Part shown: positions 1 through 7,556 of the stretch, piece after piece
How positions within the stretch are numbered: the first letter of the stretch is position 1
How the letters are laid out: the number at the start of each line of letters is the position of its first letter
Assembly (NCBI GenBank): GCA_029933295.1
Contig: JAOZOL010000047.1
Span: forward strand, 1 to 13,252
Reading direction: 5' to 3'
Source of the DNA: Desulfobacterales bacterium
GTDB taxonomy: Bacteria; Desulfobacterota; Desulfobacteria; Desulfobacterales; Desulfosalsimonadaceae
Length of the DNA: 13,252 nucleotides
The notes under the pieces: generated by a model
Told to the model about the DNA's origin: nothing
The model's input: the letters and a program-made list of their open reading frames with translations, nothing else
Databases searched by the model: none
Program-made: the position numbers and the translations under genes

Positions 1-55
1 TTGATTGCCCCATCGTGACAGAAAAAAATTAAAATTTTTTACGGAATCAACAATA

Positions 56-1240
56 ATGATGGATCGTTTTCCTTTGTTTCGTATTTGTTTTTCTTTTGTT
101 ACAGCGCTGCTTTTTTTTTTAATTTTTACGGTAAAGGCTGATGCCGGAGAAACGGACCGTAAAAAGGCCGCTGCCCCGCCGCAATGTACGCTGATCCCGG
201 TTTCAAAATATCCTGTTTTTAAAGATGATTTAAACTATGAACATCTTGCAAAATGCATTCAGGGCAGTATTTCATATTACCAAAAACTGCCTTCGTTAAA
301 GCCGGTTTCTTTTGGGGCAGATACCTTTACCGTCAGTTATTTAATCCAGTCCTTGAAACGGTTTTTAGCATTTATTGAAAAAAAGCCGACCCGTGAAAAA
401 TTAAAGGCGTTTCTTGATAGGTATTACCAGGTATATGCATTTACTGATACAGGCAAACCGGTTGATGTTTTATTTACCGGTTATTACGAGCCGATGCTGC
501 ATGGCAGTTTAACCCGGTCTCCCAAATTCAATTACCCCGTTTATCCTAAGCCGGATGATCTTGCGGCCGATGTGCCGTATTTCAGCCGGCAACAGATTGA
601 AGAAACAAATGTTCTGAAAGGTAAGGTGTCGCCCATTGCCTGGGTTGATGATCCGGTTGCGCTTTTTTTTCTCCATATTCAGGGATCGGGGAAAATATCG
701 CTTGAAAGCGGTGACACTCTTAATGTGCACTATCAGATTTCAAACAATCATCCTTACAAAAGTATCGGCAAATATCTAATTGATAAAAAGAAAATTTTTA
801 AAAAAAACATATCCATGCAGTCTATCCGGGCTTATCTGTATGCGCACCCAAAAGAGATCCGGGAAGTATTTAATTACAATCCGAGATATATATTCTTTGA
901 GAAGGTCGACAGCGGTCCGGTCGGATGTTTCGGTATTGAATTGACCGCCGCCAGATCCGTTGCTTTGGACCGCCGGATAACCCCGGCAGGAGCACTTTGT
1001 TTTATTCAGACCAAAAAGCCGGTGGTTGGTGATGCTCAAAAAATTCAATCATGGACGAAATTTTCGCGGTTTGTGTTAAATCAGGATACCGGCAGTGCCA
1101 TTAAAGGGCCGGAGCGGGCTGATATTTTCTGGGGAACCGGCTCGTATGCCGAGCTTGCAGCCGGTTATATGAAACATCCCGGCCGGTTGTATTTTCTGGT
1201 GTTAAAACAGAGAAAAATGAACACAGAATATGCCCCGTGA
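56..1240 (+). CDS. mltA: MltA-type membrane-bound/periplasmic lytic murein transglycosylase
   Basis: Lytic transglycosylases of this family cleave the MurNAc-GlcNAc bond of peptidoglycan in the periplasm, forming 1,6-anhydro-MurNAc ends. The 394-aa product starts with a signal peptide (about residues 1-30, hydrophobic core followed by KADA). It then shows the MltA domain, with TGYYEP at about 141-146 and LHIQGSG near 206-212, and a C-terminal 3D domain with SVALDRRITPAGAL at about 301-314 and QDTGSAIKGPERADIFWGTG at about 343-362. The Asp residues of the 3D domain match the region holding the catalytic Asp of E. coli MltA. Unlike E. coli MltA I see no lipobox, so it is probably a soluble periplasmic enzyme. 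The frame stays open to a TTG at position 5, but the ATG at 56 (or 59) directly precedes the signal peptide and is preferred; no strong ribosome binding site is seen. The family assignment is firm, the exact start less so. Confidence 0.9.
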   Translation: MMDRFPLFRICFSFVTALLFFLIFTVKADAGETDRKKAAAPPQCTLIPVSKYPVFKDDLNYEHLAKCIQGSISYYQKLPSLKPVSFGADTFTVSYLIQSLKRFLAFIEKKPTREKLKAFLDRYYQVYAFTDTGKPVDVLFTGYYEPMLHGSLTRSPKFNYPVYPKPDDLAADVPYFSRQQIEETNVLKGKVSPIAWVDDPVALFFLHIQGSGKISLESGDTLNVHYQISNNHPYKSIGKYLIDKKKIFKKNISMQSIRAYLYAHPKEIREVFNYNPRYIFFEKVDSGPVGCFGIELTAARSVALDRRITPAGALCFIQTKKPVVGDAQKIQSWTKFSRFVLNQDTGSAIKGPERADIFWGTGSYAELAAGYMKHPGRLYFLVLKQRKMNTEYAP

Positions 1241-1283
1241 TCAGATTTATTCTCATCCTTAGTATATAGTTAAGATGCTTCCA

Positions 1284-1329
1284 AATAACTCATTCATAAT
1301 CATTTGAAATGATTGATAAGTTATTTTTC
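1284..1329 (+). terminator. AT-rich stem-loop terminator after mltA
   Basis: AATAACT (1284-1290) is the exact reverse complement of AGTTATT (1319-1325). Inside it AATCATT (1298-1304) pairs with AATGATT (1308-1314) around a TGA loop. The 3' arm runs straight into a T-rich stretch ending near 1329. It lies about 45 bp after the mltA stop. The stem is AT-rich, so its strength is uncertain. Confidence 0.5.
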
Positions 1330-1444
1330 TCATACAGTGGTGATTCATTACCATGAAAAGCTCTTTAAGCGGATGAGTGTTATTCTTATGATCACGGGGC
1401 GTGTGATGCCAGGGCGATTAATTCATAGCAGGGGGGAAGACCCG

Positions 1445-1561
1445 TTAGAACTTATATTTTAAGTCAACCTGTACGCGATTGACATTTTTAACTTTGTAAT
1501 CTTCGCGTTCTTTGGGCTCTGTGTAATAGTAGGTCGTTTTAAATTCACAGTGCTTGGTCAA
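1445..1561 (-). pseudogene. C-terminal remnant of an outer-membrane beta-barrel protein
   Basis: On the reverse strand, 38 codons are open up to a TAA at 1447-1445, preceded by a stop just upstream. The translation has EFKTTYYYTEPKERE followed by NVNRVQVDLKYKF at the very end. The last residues alternate hydrophobic and polar and finish with Phe (V-x-V-x-L-x-Y-x-F). This is the classic terminal beta-strand recognised by the BAM machinery in outer-membrane proteins. No start codon with a ribosome binding site and no further barrel sequence are seen upstream. I read it as the decayed 3' end of a porin-like gene whose remainder is lost. The specific porin family cannot be told from 38 residues, and chance resemblance is not excluded. 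Confidence 0.5.
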
Positions 1562-1586
1562 TTATGTGAAGAAAAAACGAAGTGTT

Positions 1587-1595
1587 TGTTACAAT
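1587..1595 (+). promoter_or_regulatory. Possible extended -10 promoter for the pseudouridine synthase gene
   Basis: TGTTACAAT matches the extended -10 pattern TGnTATAAT with one mismatch. No good -35 element is seen 17 bp upstream. It would give a leader of about 90 nt before the start at 1691, including a small hairpin AAATGC-GTT-GCATTT at 1637-1651. This is a motif match only. Confidence 0.3.
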
Positions 1596-1690
1596 GGAGT
1601 GATAAAATTCATCAGCCTTGTTTAGTGTGTCAGCTGAAATGCGTTGCATTTGTTTGAAGGTAAGCGATAAATAATGATTAGAATAATAAA

Positions 1691-2419
1691 ATGGTGAATA
1701 AACAGAACTCTATGATGCGATTACAGAAATTTCTATCCACGGCCGGGGTCTGTTCCCGAAGAAAAGGTGAAGAATTCATAAAAGCAGGCCGCGTCAAGGT
1801 TAATGGTAAAACCGTCATCGAGCAAGGTGTTCAGGTTGATCCGGAAAGCGACCGGGTGGAAGTGGATGGAAAGATTATCCGGGACGATCAGACGATGATT
1901 TATGTCATGCTGAATAAACCGGCCGGATATATCACCAGCCGGAGCCATCGGGGCGAAAAAATCGTGCTGGATTTAATTGATGTTGAACAAAGAGTCAACC
2001 CGGTGGGGCGCCTGGATAAGGATTCCACCGGTCTTTTGCTCCTGACCAATGACGGCCGGCTCCACCAGCATTTAACCCATCCCTCTTTTGATCATGAAAA
2101 AGAATATACTGTTGAAGTAAAAGATCCCATTGATGATGTGGCACTGGGGCAATTTCGGGAAGGACTTTTTCTGGATGGTGTAAAAACACGCCCGGCAAGT
2201 GTTAAAAGAATCAATAACCGAAAATTTAGAATTATTCTCAAAGAAGGTAAAAAACGGCAGATCCGTCGCATGGTGGAAAAGGTCGGCAATCAGGTGGTAA
2301 ATCTCCACCGTATCCGGATTTCAACGCTTTTGCTGGGGAATTTAAAGATGGGACAATGGCGATATTTGAGCAAAAAGGAAATAAATGCTTTAAAAATTTA
2401 TTCAAAGTCTATTTTCTGA
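1691..2419 (+). CDS. rluB: 23S rRNA pseudouridine synthase, RsuA/RluB/RluE/RluF family
   Basis: The enzyme isomerises a specific uridine in ribosomal RNA to pseudouridine. An N-terminal S4 RNA-binding domain covers about residues 8-55 (MRLQKFLSTAGVCSRRKGEE, then GRVKVNGK). The catalytic domain carries GRLDKDSTGLLLLTNDG at about 106-122, in which Asp109 is the expected catalytic nucleophile, and the family motif EGKKRQIRRM at about 185-194. At 242 aa it has the compact RluB-like length. RluB (E. coli U2605) is the best guess over RsuA because of the N-terminal sequence, but the target cannot be settled from sequence alone. The ATG at 1691 gives the longest form; ATGs at 1712 and 1715 start exactly at the conserved MRLQKFLS and are equally plausible. 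None has a clear Shine-Dalgarno. The 3' end overlaps the convergent phoU by 22 bp. Confidence 0.88.
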   Translation: MVNKQNSMMRLQKFLSTAGVCSRRKGEEFIKAGRVKVNGKTVIEQGVQVDPESDRVEVDGKIIRDDQTMIYVMLNKPAGYITSRSHRGEKIVLDLIDVEQRVNPVGRLDKDSTGLLLLTNDGRLHQHLTHPSFDHEKEYTVEVKDPIDDVALGQFREGLFLDGVKTRPASVKRINNRKFRIILKEGKKRQIRRMVEKVGNQVVNLHRIRISTLLLGNLKMGQWRYLSKKEINALKIYSKSIF

Positions 2420-3084
2420 TGCTTTATATTAATCGCTTTCACGATAAACGCCACATGCTCACCGATATTGGTTGCCAGATCTCCGATACGTTCCAGACAT
2501 CTTGAAATAATAATGGTCTGGATTGAGCGGTTTGTGTTCAACAGCCTTTTCTCAGCAACAGGTGTGCTTTTAACCATATATTCAACAAGGGTTTGCAGGA
2601 CTTCAAGGGTATATTTGTCAGCCATGTCATCCATTTGGCGTACTTTTATGGCCTGTTGAAAATCTTCATTTATAAATGAGGATATGGCCGCATCAAGCAT
2701 ATTGTCAGCGATTGTCATTAATCGTTCCATCGAAGGAATATGGTGAAGGGGTGGATGCTGGCACAAGAAAAGAGAACGTTGTGCAATATTTACCGCCTGG
2801 TCCGCGATCCGCTCCAATTCCTTGCTGATTTTTGTTGTCCCGATAATAAACCGCAGATCTCTGGCCATGGGTTGCTCAAGAGCAAGCAGTTTGAGTGATA
2901 TATTGTCGACCTGAAGTTCAAGGTCATTGATCTCTTTATCACCATCAATAACCGTCTGGGCTTCTTTCTCATCCCTGTTTAAATACGCATGTGTTGCTTT
3001 TTCAAGCGCCCGCCGGGTCAATGCCGCCATGTTTAGCAGGGTCATTTTCAACGCATCAAGCTCTTTTATAAAATGACGTTCCAT
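2398..3084 (-). CDS. phoU: Phosphate signalling protein PhoU
   Basis: PhoU is a cytoplasmic regulator that links the Pst transporter to PhoR and keeps the Pho regulon off when phosphate is plentiful. The 228-aa product has the usual two tandem three-helix PhoU repeats. The paired metal-binding-type motifs are visible: LERIADQAVNI in the first repeat and LERIGDLATNI in the second. Asp/Glu-rich helix starts (DKEINDLELQVD) add to the match. A good ribosome binding site (AGGAGA) lies 6 nt before the ATG. It is the last gene of the leftward phoB-phoR-pstB-phoU unit and is separated from pstB by a 123-bp gap with a large inverted repeat. Its stop lies inside the end of the convergent rluB-like gene, which leaves no room for a conventional terminator between them. 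Confidence 0.95.
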   Translation of the reverse strand: MERHFIKELDALKMTLLNMAALTRRALEKATHAYLNRDEKEAQTVIDGDKEINDLELQVDNISLKLLALEQPMARDLRFIIGTTKISKELERIADQAVNIAQRSLFLCQHPPLHHIPSMERLMTIADNMLDAAISSFINEDFQQAIKVRQMDDMADKYTLEVLQTLVEYMVKSTPVAEKRLLNTNRSIQTIIISRCLERIGDLATNIGEHVAFIVKAINIKHQKIDFE

Positions 3085-3111
3085 AGGGTATCTCCTTTTT
3101 TTCTCAAATCA

Positions 3112-3193
3112 GATTCGTTCATTTGCAAGGCATAAGGGGTGAAGCTGTAGTGTGTTACCGCGAATCCCTTATAACACAGCAAATGAGCGAATC
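3112..3193. repeat. 82-bp imperfect inverted repeat between pstB and phoU
   Basis: GATTCGTTCATTTGC (3112-3126) is mirrored by GCAAATGAGCGAATC (3179-3193), a 15-bp stem with one mismatch that becomes a G-U pair in RNA. Further in, ATAAGGG near 3132-3138 can pair with CCCTTAT near 3166-3172. The element fills most of the pstB-phoU spacer. It could be a REP/MITE-like dispersed element, an mRNA-processing hairpin or an attenuator that lowers phoU relative to pstB. No second copy is seen in the window. Confidence 0.7.
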
Positions 3194-3207
3194 AGGCATG
3201 AGAAATG

Positions 3208-3969
3208 TTAGCCGAATCGGCCGGTAATGTAATCTTCGGTCTGCTTTAAAGCAGGGCGTGTGAATATGGTTTCCGTGTCTCCTGTTTCTATGAGTTTTCC
3301 CATGTAGAAAAATGCGGTGATATCCGATACCCTGGCTGCCTGTTGCATACTATGGGTAACAATAATAATGGTAAATTTTTTTTTCAATTCATGAATCAGG
3401 TCTTCAATTTTCTGGGTGGCAATGGGATCAAGGGCCGAGGCCGGTTCATCCATTAATACCACATCCGGTTCAACCGCAAGCGCCCGCGCAATGCACAGTC
3501 GCTGCTGCTGCCCTCCTGATAAACCCAAAGCTGACTCATTGATCCGGTCTTTGACTTCATCCCATAATGCAGCCTGTTTAAGACTTTTTTCAACCCGTTG
3601 TTTTAAAACCTTTTTGTTTTTGATTCCATTTACGCGAAGTCCATATGCAACGTTTTCAAAGATAGATTTGGGAAACGGGTTCGGTTTTTGAAAAACCATA
3701 CCCACCCGGCGTCTTAGGTTGACCACATCAACGCTTGGGGCGTAAATATCTTCATCATCAAGCCGGATCGACCCTTTCACGCGGATTCCCGGAATCAAAT
3801 CATTCATTCGGTTTAAGCACCTTAAGAAAGTGCTTTTACCACATCCGGAAGGACCGATTAGAGCGGAAACCTGGTTTTGATTGATTGTAATTGAAATATC
3901 TTCCAGTGCCTTAAATTCTCCATAATAAAAATTAAGGTGCTGGGTGATAAATTTTTGGGAATTCTCCAT
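3208..3969 (-). CDS. pstB: Phosphate ABC transporter ATP-binding protein PstB
   Basis: PstB is the cytoplasmic ATPase that powers phosphate import through PstC-PstA. The 253-aa protein has every ABC ATPase hallmark: Walker A GPSGCGKST (39-47), Q-loop Gln94 in VFQKPNPFP, signature LSGGQQQRL (150-158), Walker B VVLMDEP (170-176) with catalytic Glu175, and the switch His206 in VTHSMQQ. The QKPNPFPKSIFENVAYG stretch and the C-terminal EDYITGRFG are typical of PstB. An AAGGA ribosome binding site lies about 9 nt before the ATG. It follows phoR after 33 bp on the same strand, instead of following pstA as in most pst operons; its permease partners are on the opposite strand beyond phoB. Length and motifs are complete, so it should be functional. 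Confidence 0.97.
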   Translation of the reverse strand: MENSQKFITQHLNFYYGEFKALEDISITINQNQVSALIGPSGCGKSTFLRCLNRMNDLIPGIRVKGSIRLDDEDIYAPSVDVVNLRRRVGMVFQKPNPFPKSIFENVAYGLRVNGIKNKKVLKQRVEKSLKQAALWDEVKDRINESALGLSGGQQQRLCIARALAVEPDVVLMDEPASALDPIATQKIEDLIHELKKKFTIIIVTHSMQQAARVSDITAFFYMGKLIETGDTETIFTRPALKQTEDYITGRFG

Positions 3970-4002
3970 TCAATTTGTCCTTAGCTATGTTTTCACAATC
4001 CG

Positions 4003-5781
4003 TTAACTTGCGGAATCGGTCGGTTTATTAAGGGAAAAATAAAAAACAGACCCTTTTGATTGATTATCCGGCGGACTTTTGACCCAGATTTTCCCTCCCA
4101 TTTTTCGAGCCGCATTGCGGCAAATGGCAAGACCGAGTCCCGTGCCTCCTGACGCCCGGCTTCTTTCCTTGTCCACCCGGTAAAATCGTTCAAAGATTCT
4201 TTTTTGATGATGCAACGGAATGCCCGTTCCTTCATCCTGCAGCCCGAAGACAACATCATCTTTTTTTGTCTGCGCAAACACGGTAATTTTTGTTTCAGGC
4301 AGGCTGTGCTGTATGGCATTATCTAATAGGTTTCTAAATACCTGTATGAGGGAGTTCTCTTCAGCATTTACGATTATAGAATCATTGAGCTGATTGACAA
4401 TGCGAATATTTTTTTCTTTTAACATGGGCATACAGGTTTCCATGGCAGAATTAAAACATGTGGTTGCGTTTACCGGAAATAATTGATCCGGTTTCTGCTG
4501 TTTTTGTTGTAATTTTGTCAGCTCAAGGAGATCATTCACAATATTTGTCATCTGGTCTGCATTTTTAACAATGGTATTCACAAACGAAGCGGCTTTATCG
4601 GATGATCTGAATTTTTCATCCAAAAGAGTTTCCGCATACCCTTTTATGGACGTTAACGGTGTCCTGAGTTCATGGGATACATTGGCAATAAAATCCTGGC
4701 GGACTTTTTCCAGACGGATCAGTTCAGAAATATCATGGAAAACAACAACCGCCCCGCCGTCCGGAATCCGAACCAGGTTGACTTCGTAAACGGTTTCACT
4801 GTTAATTGATACTTTTTGCTTTAAATGTTCCTGGCCGCTTAATACTTTATTGCAGGCGTCCTGGATTTCCGGGTTTAAAAATACTTCCATGGGACGGTGA
4901 CCGATACAGGACGGCACGCATTTGGCGATCCATGTCAGTGCCTGGTTGGTGGCTTTTATTTTTCCATTCTTATCCAGCAGCATCACACCTTCGGCCATGC
5001 CTTCAAGCACTGCCTCCAGTTCCTGTTTTTGCCCGGTGATCATTTCAATATTTTGTTGAATTTTATCGGCCATATCATTAATGCACATTGAAAGCTGGGA
5101 AAATTCAGTGCCGGCATCGATGTCTATGTGCGCTTCATAATTACCTTCACCAATGGCAGTAGCAGCCTGAATTGTCTTTCGAATCGGGGCTTCCAGTCTT
5201 TTGGCCAGAAAGAAACTGATTAACATCGTAATAATAAAGATTAAAAATAAAACGCCCCAGAATTTGTGTGCAAAAGCAGAAAGTCGTGTTTCAACCGTTG
5301 ATAAAGGAATTGCAACCCTGAGAACACCGGAAGGTGCAATCGGCAGGTTAATGTTTTTTGCCGCGTAAATCAGTTTTCTTTTTAGTGTGATACTGTACCG
5401 GATACTCGAAGCATGGCCCAGCTTTCTGGCCCCAATGACTTCCTTCCGCCCTGCATGGTTATCCAGCAGGGGTATTTTTTGATTTTTTACATCAGAATCG
5501 GCAATCACGCGTCCGCCTGACGCAATCACAGTGATCCGATACTTTAAGTGGTACCCCACATTTTTGCACCATTGATCAAGAGCCTGGTTGCTGTGAAAAG
5601 GGGGACTTTCCTTTAGCAGCCAGTGAACAAAATCCAGCTGGATGTATGCATCGGCTCTTGCTTCATTTAAAATTTCATTTTCAAGGGTCTGGTGAATGTA
5701 ATATGCGGGCAGGCACAGCGCCACCAGCAATACGATCCAGAATGATAAAAGCAGTCGTGTTCTAAAACGTATGGATTTCAT
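4003..5781 (-). CDS. phoR: Phosphate regulon sensor histidine kinase PhoR
   Basis: This membrane kinase phosphorylates PhoB under phosphate starvation. In the 592-aa product: TM1 at about 9-28; an extracytoplasmic region of about 145 residues; TM2 at about 173-193; a HAMP linker at about 195-246; a PAS domain at about 254-355 (LEGMAEGVMLLDKNGKIKATN); HisKA with NVSHELRTPLTSIKGY and phospho-accepting His370; then the ATPase domain with NLLDNAIQH (N box), DEGTGIP (G1), FERFYRVDKERSR (F box) and GGTGLGLAI (G2). The sizeable periplasmic domain makes it the long PhoR type found in Gram-positives and delta-proteobacteria, unlike E. coli PhoR, which has almost none. Its ATG directly follows the phoB stop codon with no gap. 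The ribosome binding site (AAGGAAG) therefore lies inside the phoB 3' end, which suggests translational coupling and matched amounts. Confidence 0.95.
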   Translation of the reverse strand: MKSIRFRTRLLLSFWIVLLVALCLPAYYIHQTLENEILNEARADAYIQLDFVHWLLKESPPFHSNQALDQWCKNVGYHLKYRITVIASGGRVIADSDVKNQKIPLLDNHAGRKEVIGARKLGHASSIRYSITLKRKLIYAAKNINLPIAPSGVLRVAIPLSTVETRLSAFAHKFWGVLFLIFIITMLISFFLAKRLEAPIRKTIQAATAIGEGNYEAHIDIDAGTEFSQLSMCINDMADKIQQNIEMITGQKQELEAVLEGMAEGVMLLDKNGKIKATNQALTWIAKCVPSCIGHRPMEVFLNPEIQDACNKVLSGQEHLKQKVSINSETVYEVNLVRIPDGGAVVVFHDISELIRLEKVRQDFIANVSHELRTPLTSIKGYAETLLDEKFRSSDKAASFVNTIVKNADQMTNIVNDLLELTKLQQKQQKPDQLFPVNATTCFNSAMETCMPMLKEKNIRIVNQLNDSIIVNAEENSLIQVFRNLLDNAIQHSLPETKITVFAQTKKDDVVFGLQDEGTGIPLHHQKRIFERFYRVDKERSRASGGTGLGLAICRNAARKMGGKIWVKSPPDNQSKGSVFYFSLNKPTDSAS

Positions 5782-6471
5782 TTATGCTTCCTTGAATCGA
5801 TAGCCAATGCCTCTGACCGTTTCAATGGCATCTGCATATGAACCGATTTTTTTTCGGAGTCTGCGAACATGCGTATCCACTGTTCGGGCATAGCCGTCAA
5901 ATTGATACCCCCAGACGCGATCTAACAGCTGATCCCTGGTTCGCACTCTGCCCTGGTTCTGGATTAGTTCGAGCAGAAGTTTAAATTCTGTGACCGTCAA
6001 AGACACTTCTGTTTTATTGATCCACACTCTGTAGCTGTCTATGTCAATATGGAGCTCCTGGTACTTTATTTGTGTATTTTCTGACGTTTCTCTGTCAAAA
6101 CGTTTAAGGATTGCACGTATCCGTAACGTAAGTTCACGGGGGGAAAACGGTTTGACAATGTAATCATCGGCCCCCAGTTCCAATCCAACAATCCGGTCCA
6201 CTTCTTCGCCTTTTGCGGTGAGCATCACAACCGGTATATTATCTGTTTTTGAATTTCGTTTTAATGCCTTGCAGACCTCCAGGCCATCCAGGCCGGGCAG
6301 CATCAGGTCAAGAACGATAAGGTCCGGCAACTGTTCAATAGCAAGGTCAAGCCCTTTGGTGCCGTCCTGTGCGGTTAAAACAGAATAATCTTCAGCTTTT
6401 AAATGATATTCCACGAGATGGAGAATGTCTGTTTCGTCTTCAATAATTAATATGGTTTTTGTCATTTTCAT
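5782..6471 (-). CDS. phoB: Phosphate regulon response regulator PhoB (OmpR family)
   Basis: PhoB, when phosphorylated by PhoR, binds Pho boxes and activates phosphate-starvation genes. The 229-aa protein has a receiver domain with the acidic pocket (Glu11, Asp12), phospho-acceptor Asp55 in LIVLDLMLPG, Thr85 and Lys107 (VKPFSPREL). A winged-helix DNA-binding domain covers about 130-228, with TVTEFKLLLELIQNQGRVRTR and the C-terminal RTVDTHVRRLRKKIG and RGIGYRF motifs. It starts at the ATG at 6471; a second ATG lies at 6465, and only a weak AGG is seen upstream. It is the first gene of the leftward unit, and its promoter region holds a near-consensus Pho box on the same strand, which indicates autoregulation. 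Confidence 0.95.
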   Translation of the reverse strand: MKMTKTILIIEDETDILHLVEYHLKAEDYSVLTAQDGTKGLDLAIEQLPDLIVLDLMLPGLDGLEVCKALKRNSKTDNIPVVMLTAKGEEVDRIVGLELGADDYIVKPFSPRELTLRIRAILKRFDRETSENTQIKYQELHIDIDSYRVWINKTEVSLTVTEFKLLLELIQNQGRVRTRDQLLDRVWGYQFDGYARTVDTHVRRLRKKIGSYADAIETVRGIGYRFKEA

Positions 6472-6548
6472 GTACCTGTCAATTAGGTTTTGTTCTTCTT
6501 AATTTAAGGCCTTGTATTTGTTTTTCTTTACAGCAGTATGAAGGTTTA

Positions 6549-6566
6549 GTGACATTTTTGTGACAG
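6549..6566 (-). promoter_or_regulatory. Pho box upstream of phoB
   Basis: Read on the reverse strand, CTGTCACAAAAATGTCAC consists of two 7-mers (CTGTCAC and ATGTCAC) separated by AAAA. This closely fits the classic PhoB site of two CTGTCAT-like repeats 11 bp apart. It ends 78 bp before the phoB start. A weak -10 candidate, CATACT, lies at 6540-6535. It predicts autoactivation of phoB-phoR-pstB-phoU. Confidence 0.8.
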
Positions 6567-6591
6567 ATAATGTCATTATATTTTCGGTGTT

Positions 6592-6609
6592 TTGTCACAC
6601 AATCGTCAA
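6592..6609 (+). promoter_or_regulatory. Pho box upstream of pstS
   Basis: TTGTCAC (6592-6598), ACAA, TCGTCAA (6603-6609) form a direct-repeat PhoB site on the plus strand. A further half-site, ATGTCAT, lies at 6570-6576, exactly 22 bp (two repeat units) upstream, so a longer PhoB array is possible. Pho boxes replace the -35 element, which fits the -10 sequence found 10 bp downstream. Confidence 0.72.
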
Positions 6610-6619
6610 ATTATATATT

Positions 6620-6625
6620 TATTAT
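6620..6625 (+). promoter_or_regulatory. -10 element of the pstS promoter
   Basis: TATTAT matches TATAAT in five of six positions and lies 10 bp after the Pho box, the usual spacing in PhoB-dependent promoters. Transcription would start near 6632 and leave a leader of about 90 nt. A lone CTGTCAT at 6626-6632 lies at the predicted start. Confidence 0.5.
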
Positions 6626-6725
6626 CTGTCATCTTATGGTGGACGGAAACATTTTACAGGCGAAAATAAATTTTTATTAAACAGAATTATTAATACATTA
6701 TAACAAAAAAAGGAGGATTTAACCA

Positions 6726-7544
6726 ATGAAGTTCAATTCTTTAAAAGTAATGATCGTTTTATTATGTGCATTTTGCTTAACAACGGCCGCCTGGGCTGAA
6801 AATCTGGAAATCAAAGGCTCCACCACCGTGCTGCCCATTGCCCAGAAAGCAGCGGAAGCGTTCATGAAGATTTATCCGGATGTGAATGTATCTGTTTCCG
6901 GCGGCGGTTCCGGCAATGGGATCAAGGCCATTATTGACGGAACAACCGATGTTGCCGATTCATCCCGTTTTATAAAGGATAAGGAAGTTGCCCTGGCCGT
7001 TAAAAAGGGCGTTTACCCGGTTCCCTTTGGCGTTGCATATGATTGCATTGTTCCTGTGGTGCATCCGACAAATCCCATAAAAAATTTGACCATTAACCAG
7101 CTCAAGGACATTTACAAGGGTAAAGTCAATAACTGGAAAGACATCGGCGGGCCGGACAAAAAAATCGTTGTGATTTCGCGCGATACGTCTTCCGGCACCT
7201 ATGAAGTATGGGAAAAACTCATTATGAAAAAAGAAAGAGTGTTTCCTGGCGCTCTGCTTCAGGCATCAAACGGCGCGGTGGCCCAAGCGGTAGCGAAAAA
7301 CACCTATGCGGTGGGGTATGTGGGATTAAGTTATTTAAATAAGGACTTAAAACCATTAACGGTTGACGGTGTAAAAGCAACGGCTGAAAATGCCATGACC
7401 GCCGCCTATCCCATCAGTCGTGTGCTGTATATGTTTACCAAAGGATGGCCGACCGGCACGACATTAAAATTCATCAACTTTATGATGCATCCCGTTAAAG
7501 GCCAGAAGATTGTGGCAGAAGCGGGGTATGTCCCACTGTATTAA
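6726..7544 (+). CDS. pstS: Phosphate ABC transporter periplasmic substrate-binding protein PstS
   Basis: PstS captures inorganic phosphate in the periplasm and delivers it to PstCA. The 272-aa precursor has a signal peptide of about 24 residues ending AAWA, then ENLEIKGSTTVLPIAQ. Phosphate-contacting segments typical of the family are present: GSTTVLP near 31-37, GGGSGNGI, DVADSSR, and the SRDTSSGTYEVW stretch. It is of the shorter PstS type (about 270 aa) common in delta-proteobacteria and Gram-positives, as against about 340 aa in E. coli. A strong ribosome binding site (AGGAGG, 6711-6716) precedes the ATG. It is first in the rightward pst unit, under a Pho box. A 260-bp gap with two inverted repeats separates it from pstC, which may make PstS more abundant than the membrane components. 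Confidence 0.96.
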   Translation: MKFNSLKVMIVLLCAFCLTTAAWAENLEIKGSTTVLPIAQKAAEAFMKIYPDVNVSVSGGGSGNGIKAIIDGTTDVADSSRFIKDKEVALAVKKGVYPVPFGVAYDCIVPVVHPTNPIKNLTINQLKDIYKGKVNNWKDIGGPDKKIVVISRDTSSGTYEVWEKLIMKKERVFPGALLQASNGAVAQAVAKNTYAVGYVGLSYLNKDLKPLTVDGVKATAENAMTAAYPISRVLYMFTKGWPTGTTLKFINFMMHPVKGQKIVAEAGYVPLY

Positions 7545-7556
7545 TGGCTTCGGGAA

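Noticed and set aside
1391..1460. Short plus-strand ORF of 24 codons (starting MITGRVMPGR) in the gap after mltA
   Set aside because: It has no ribosome binding site and no recognisable family, and its 3' part overlaps the reverse-strand barrel remnant.
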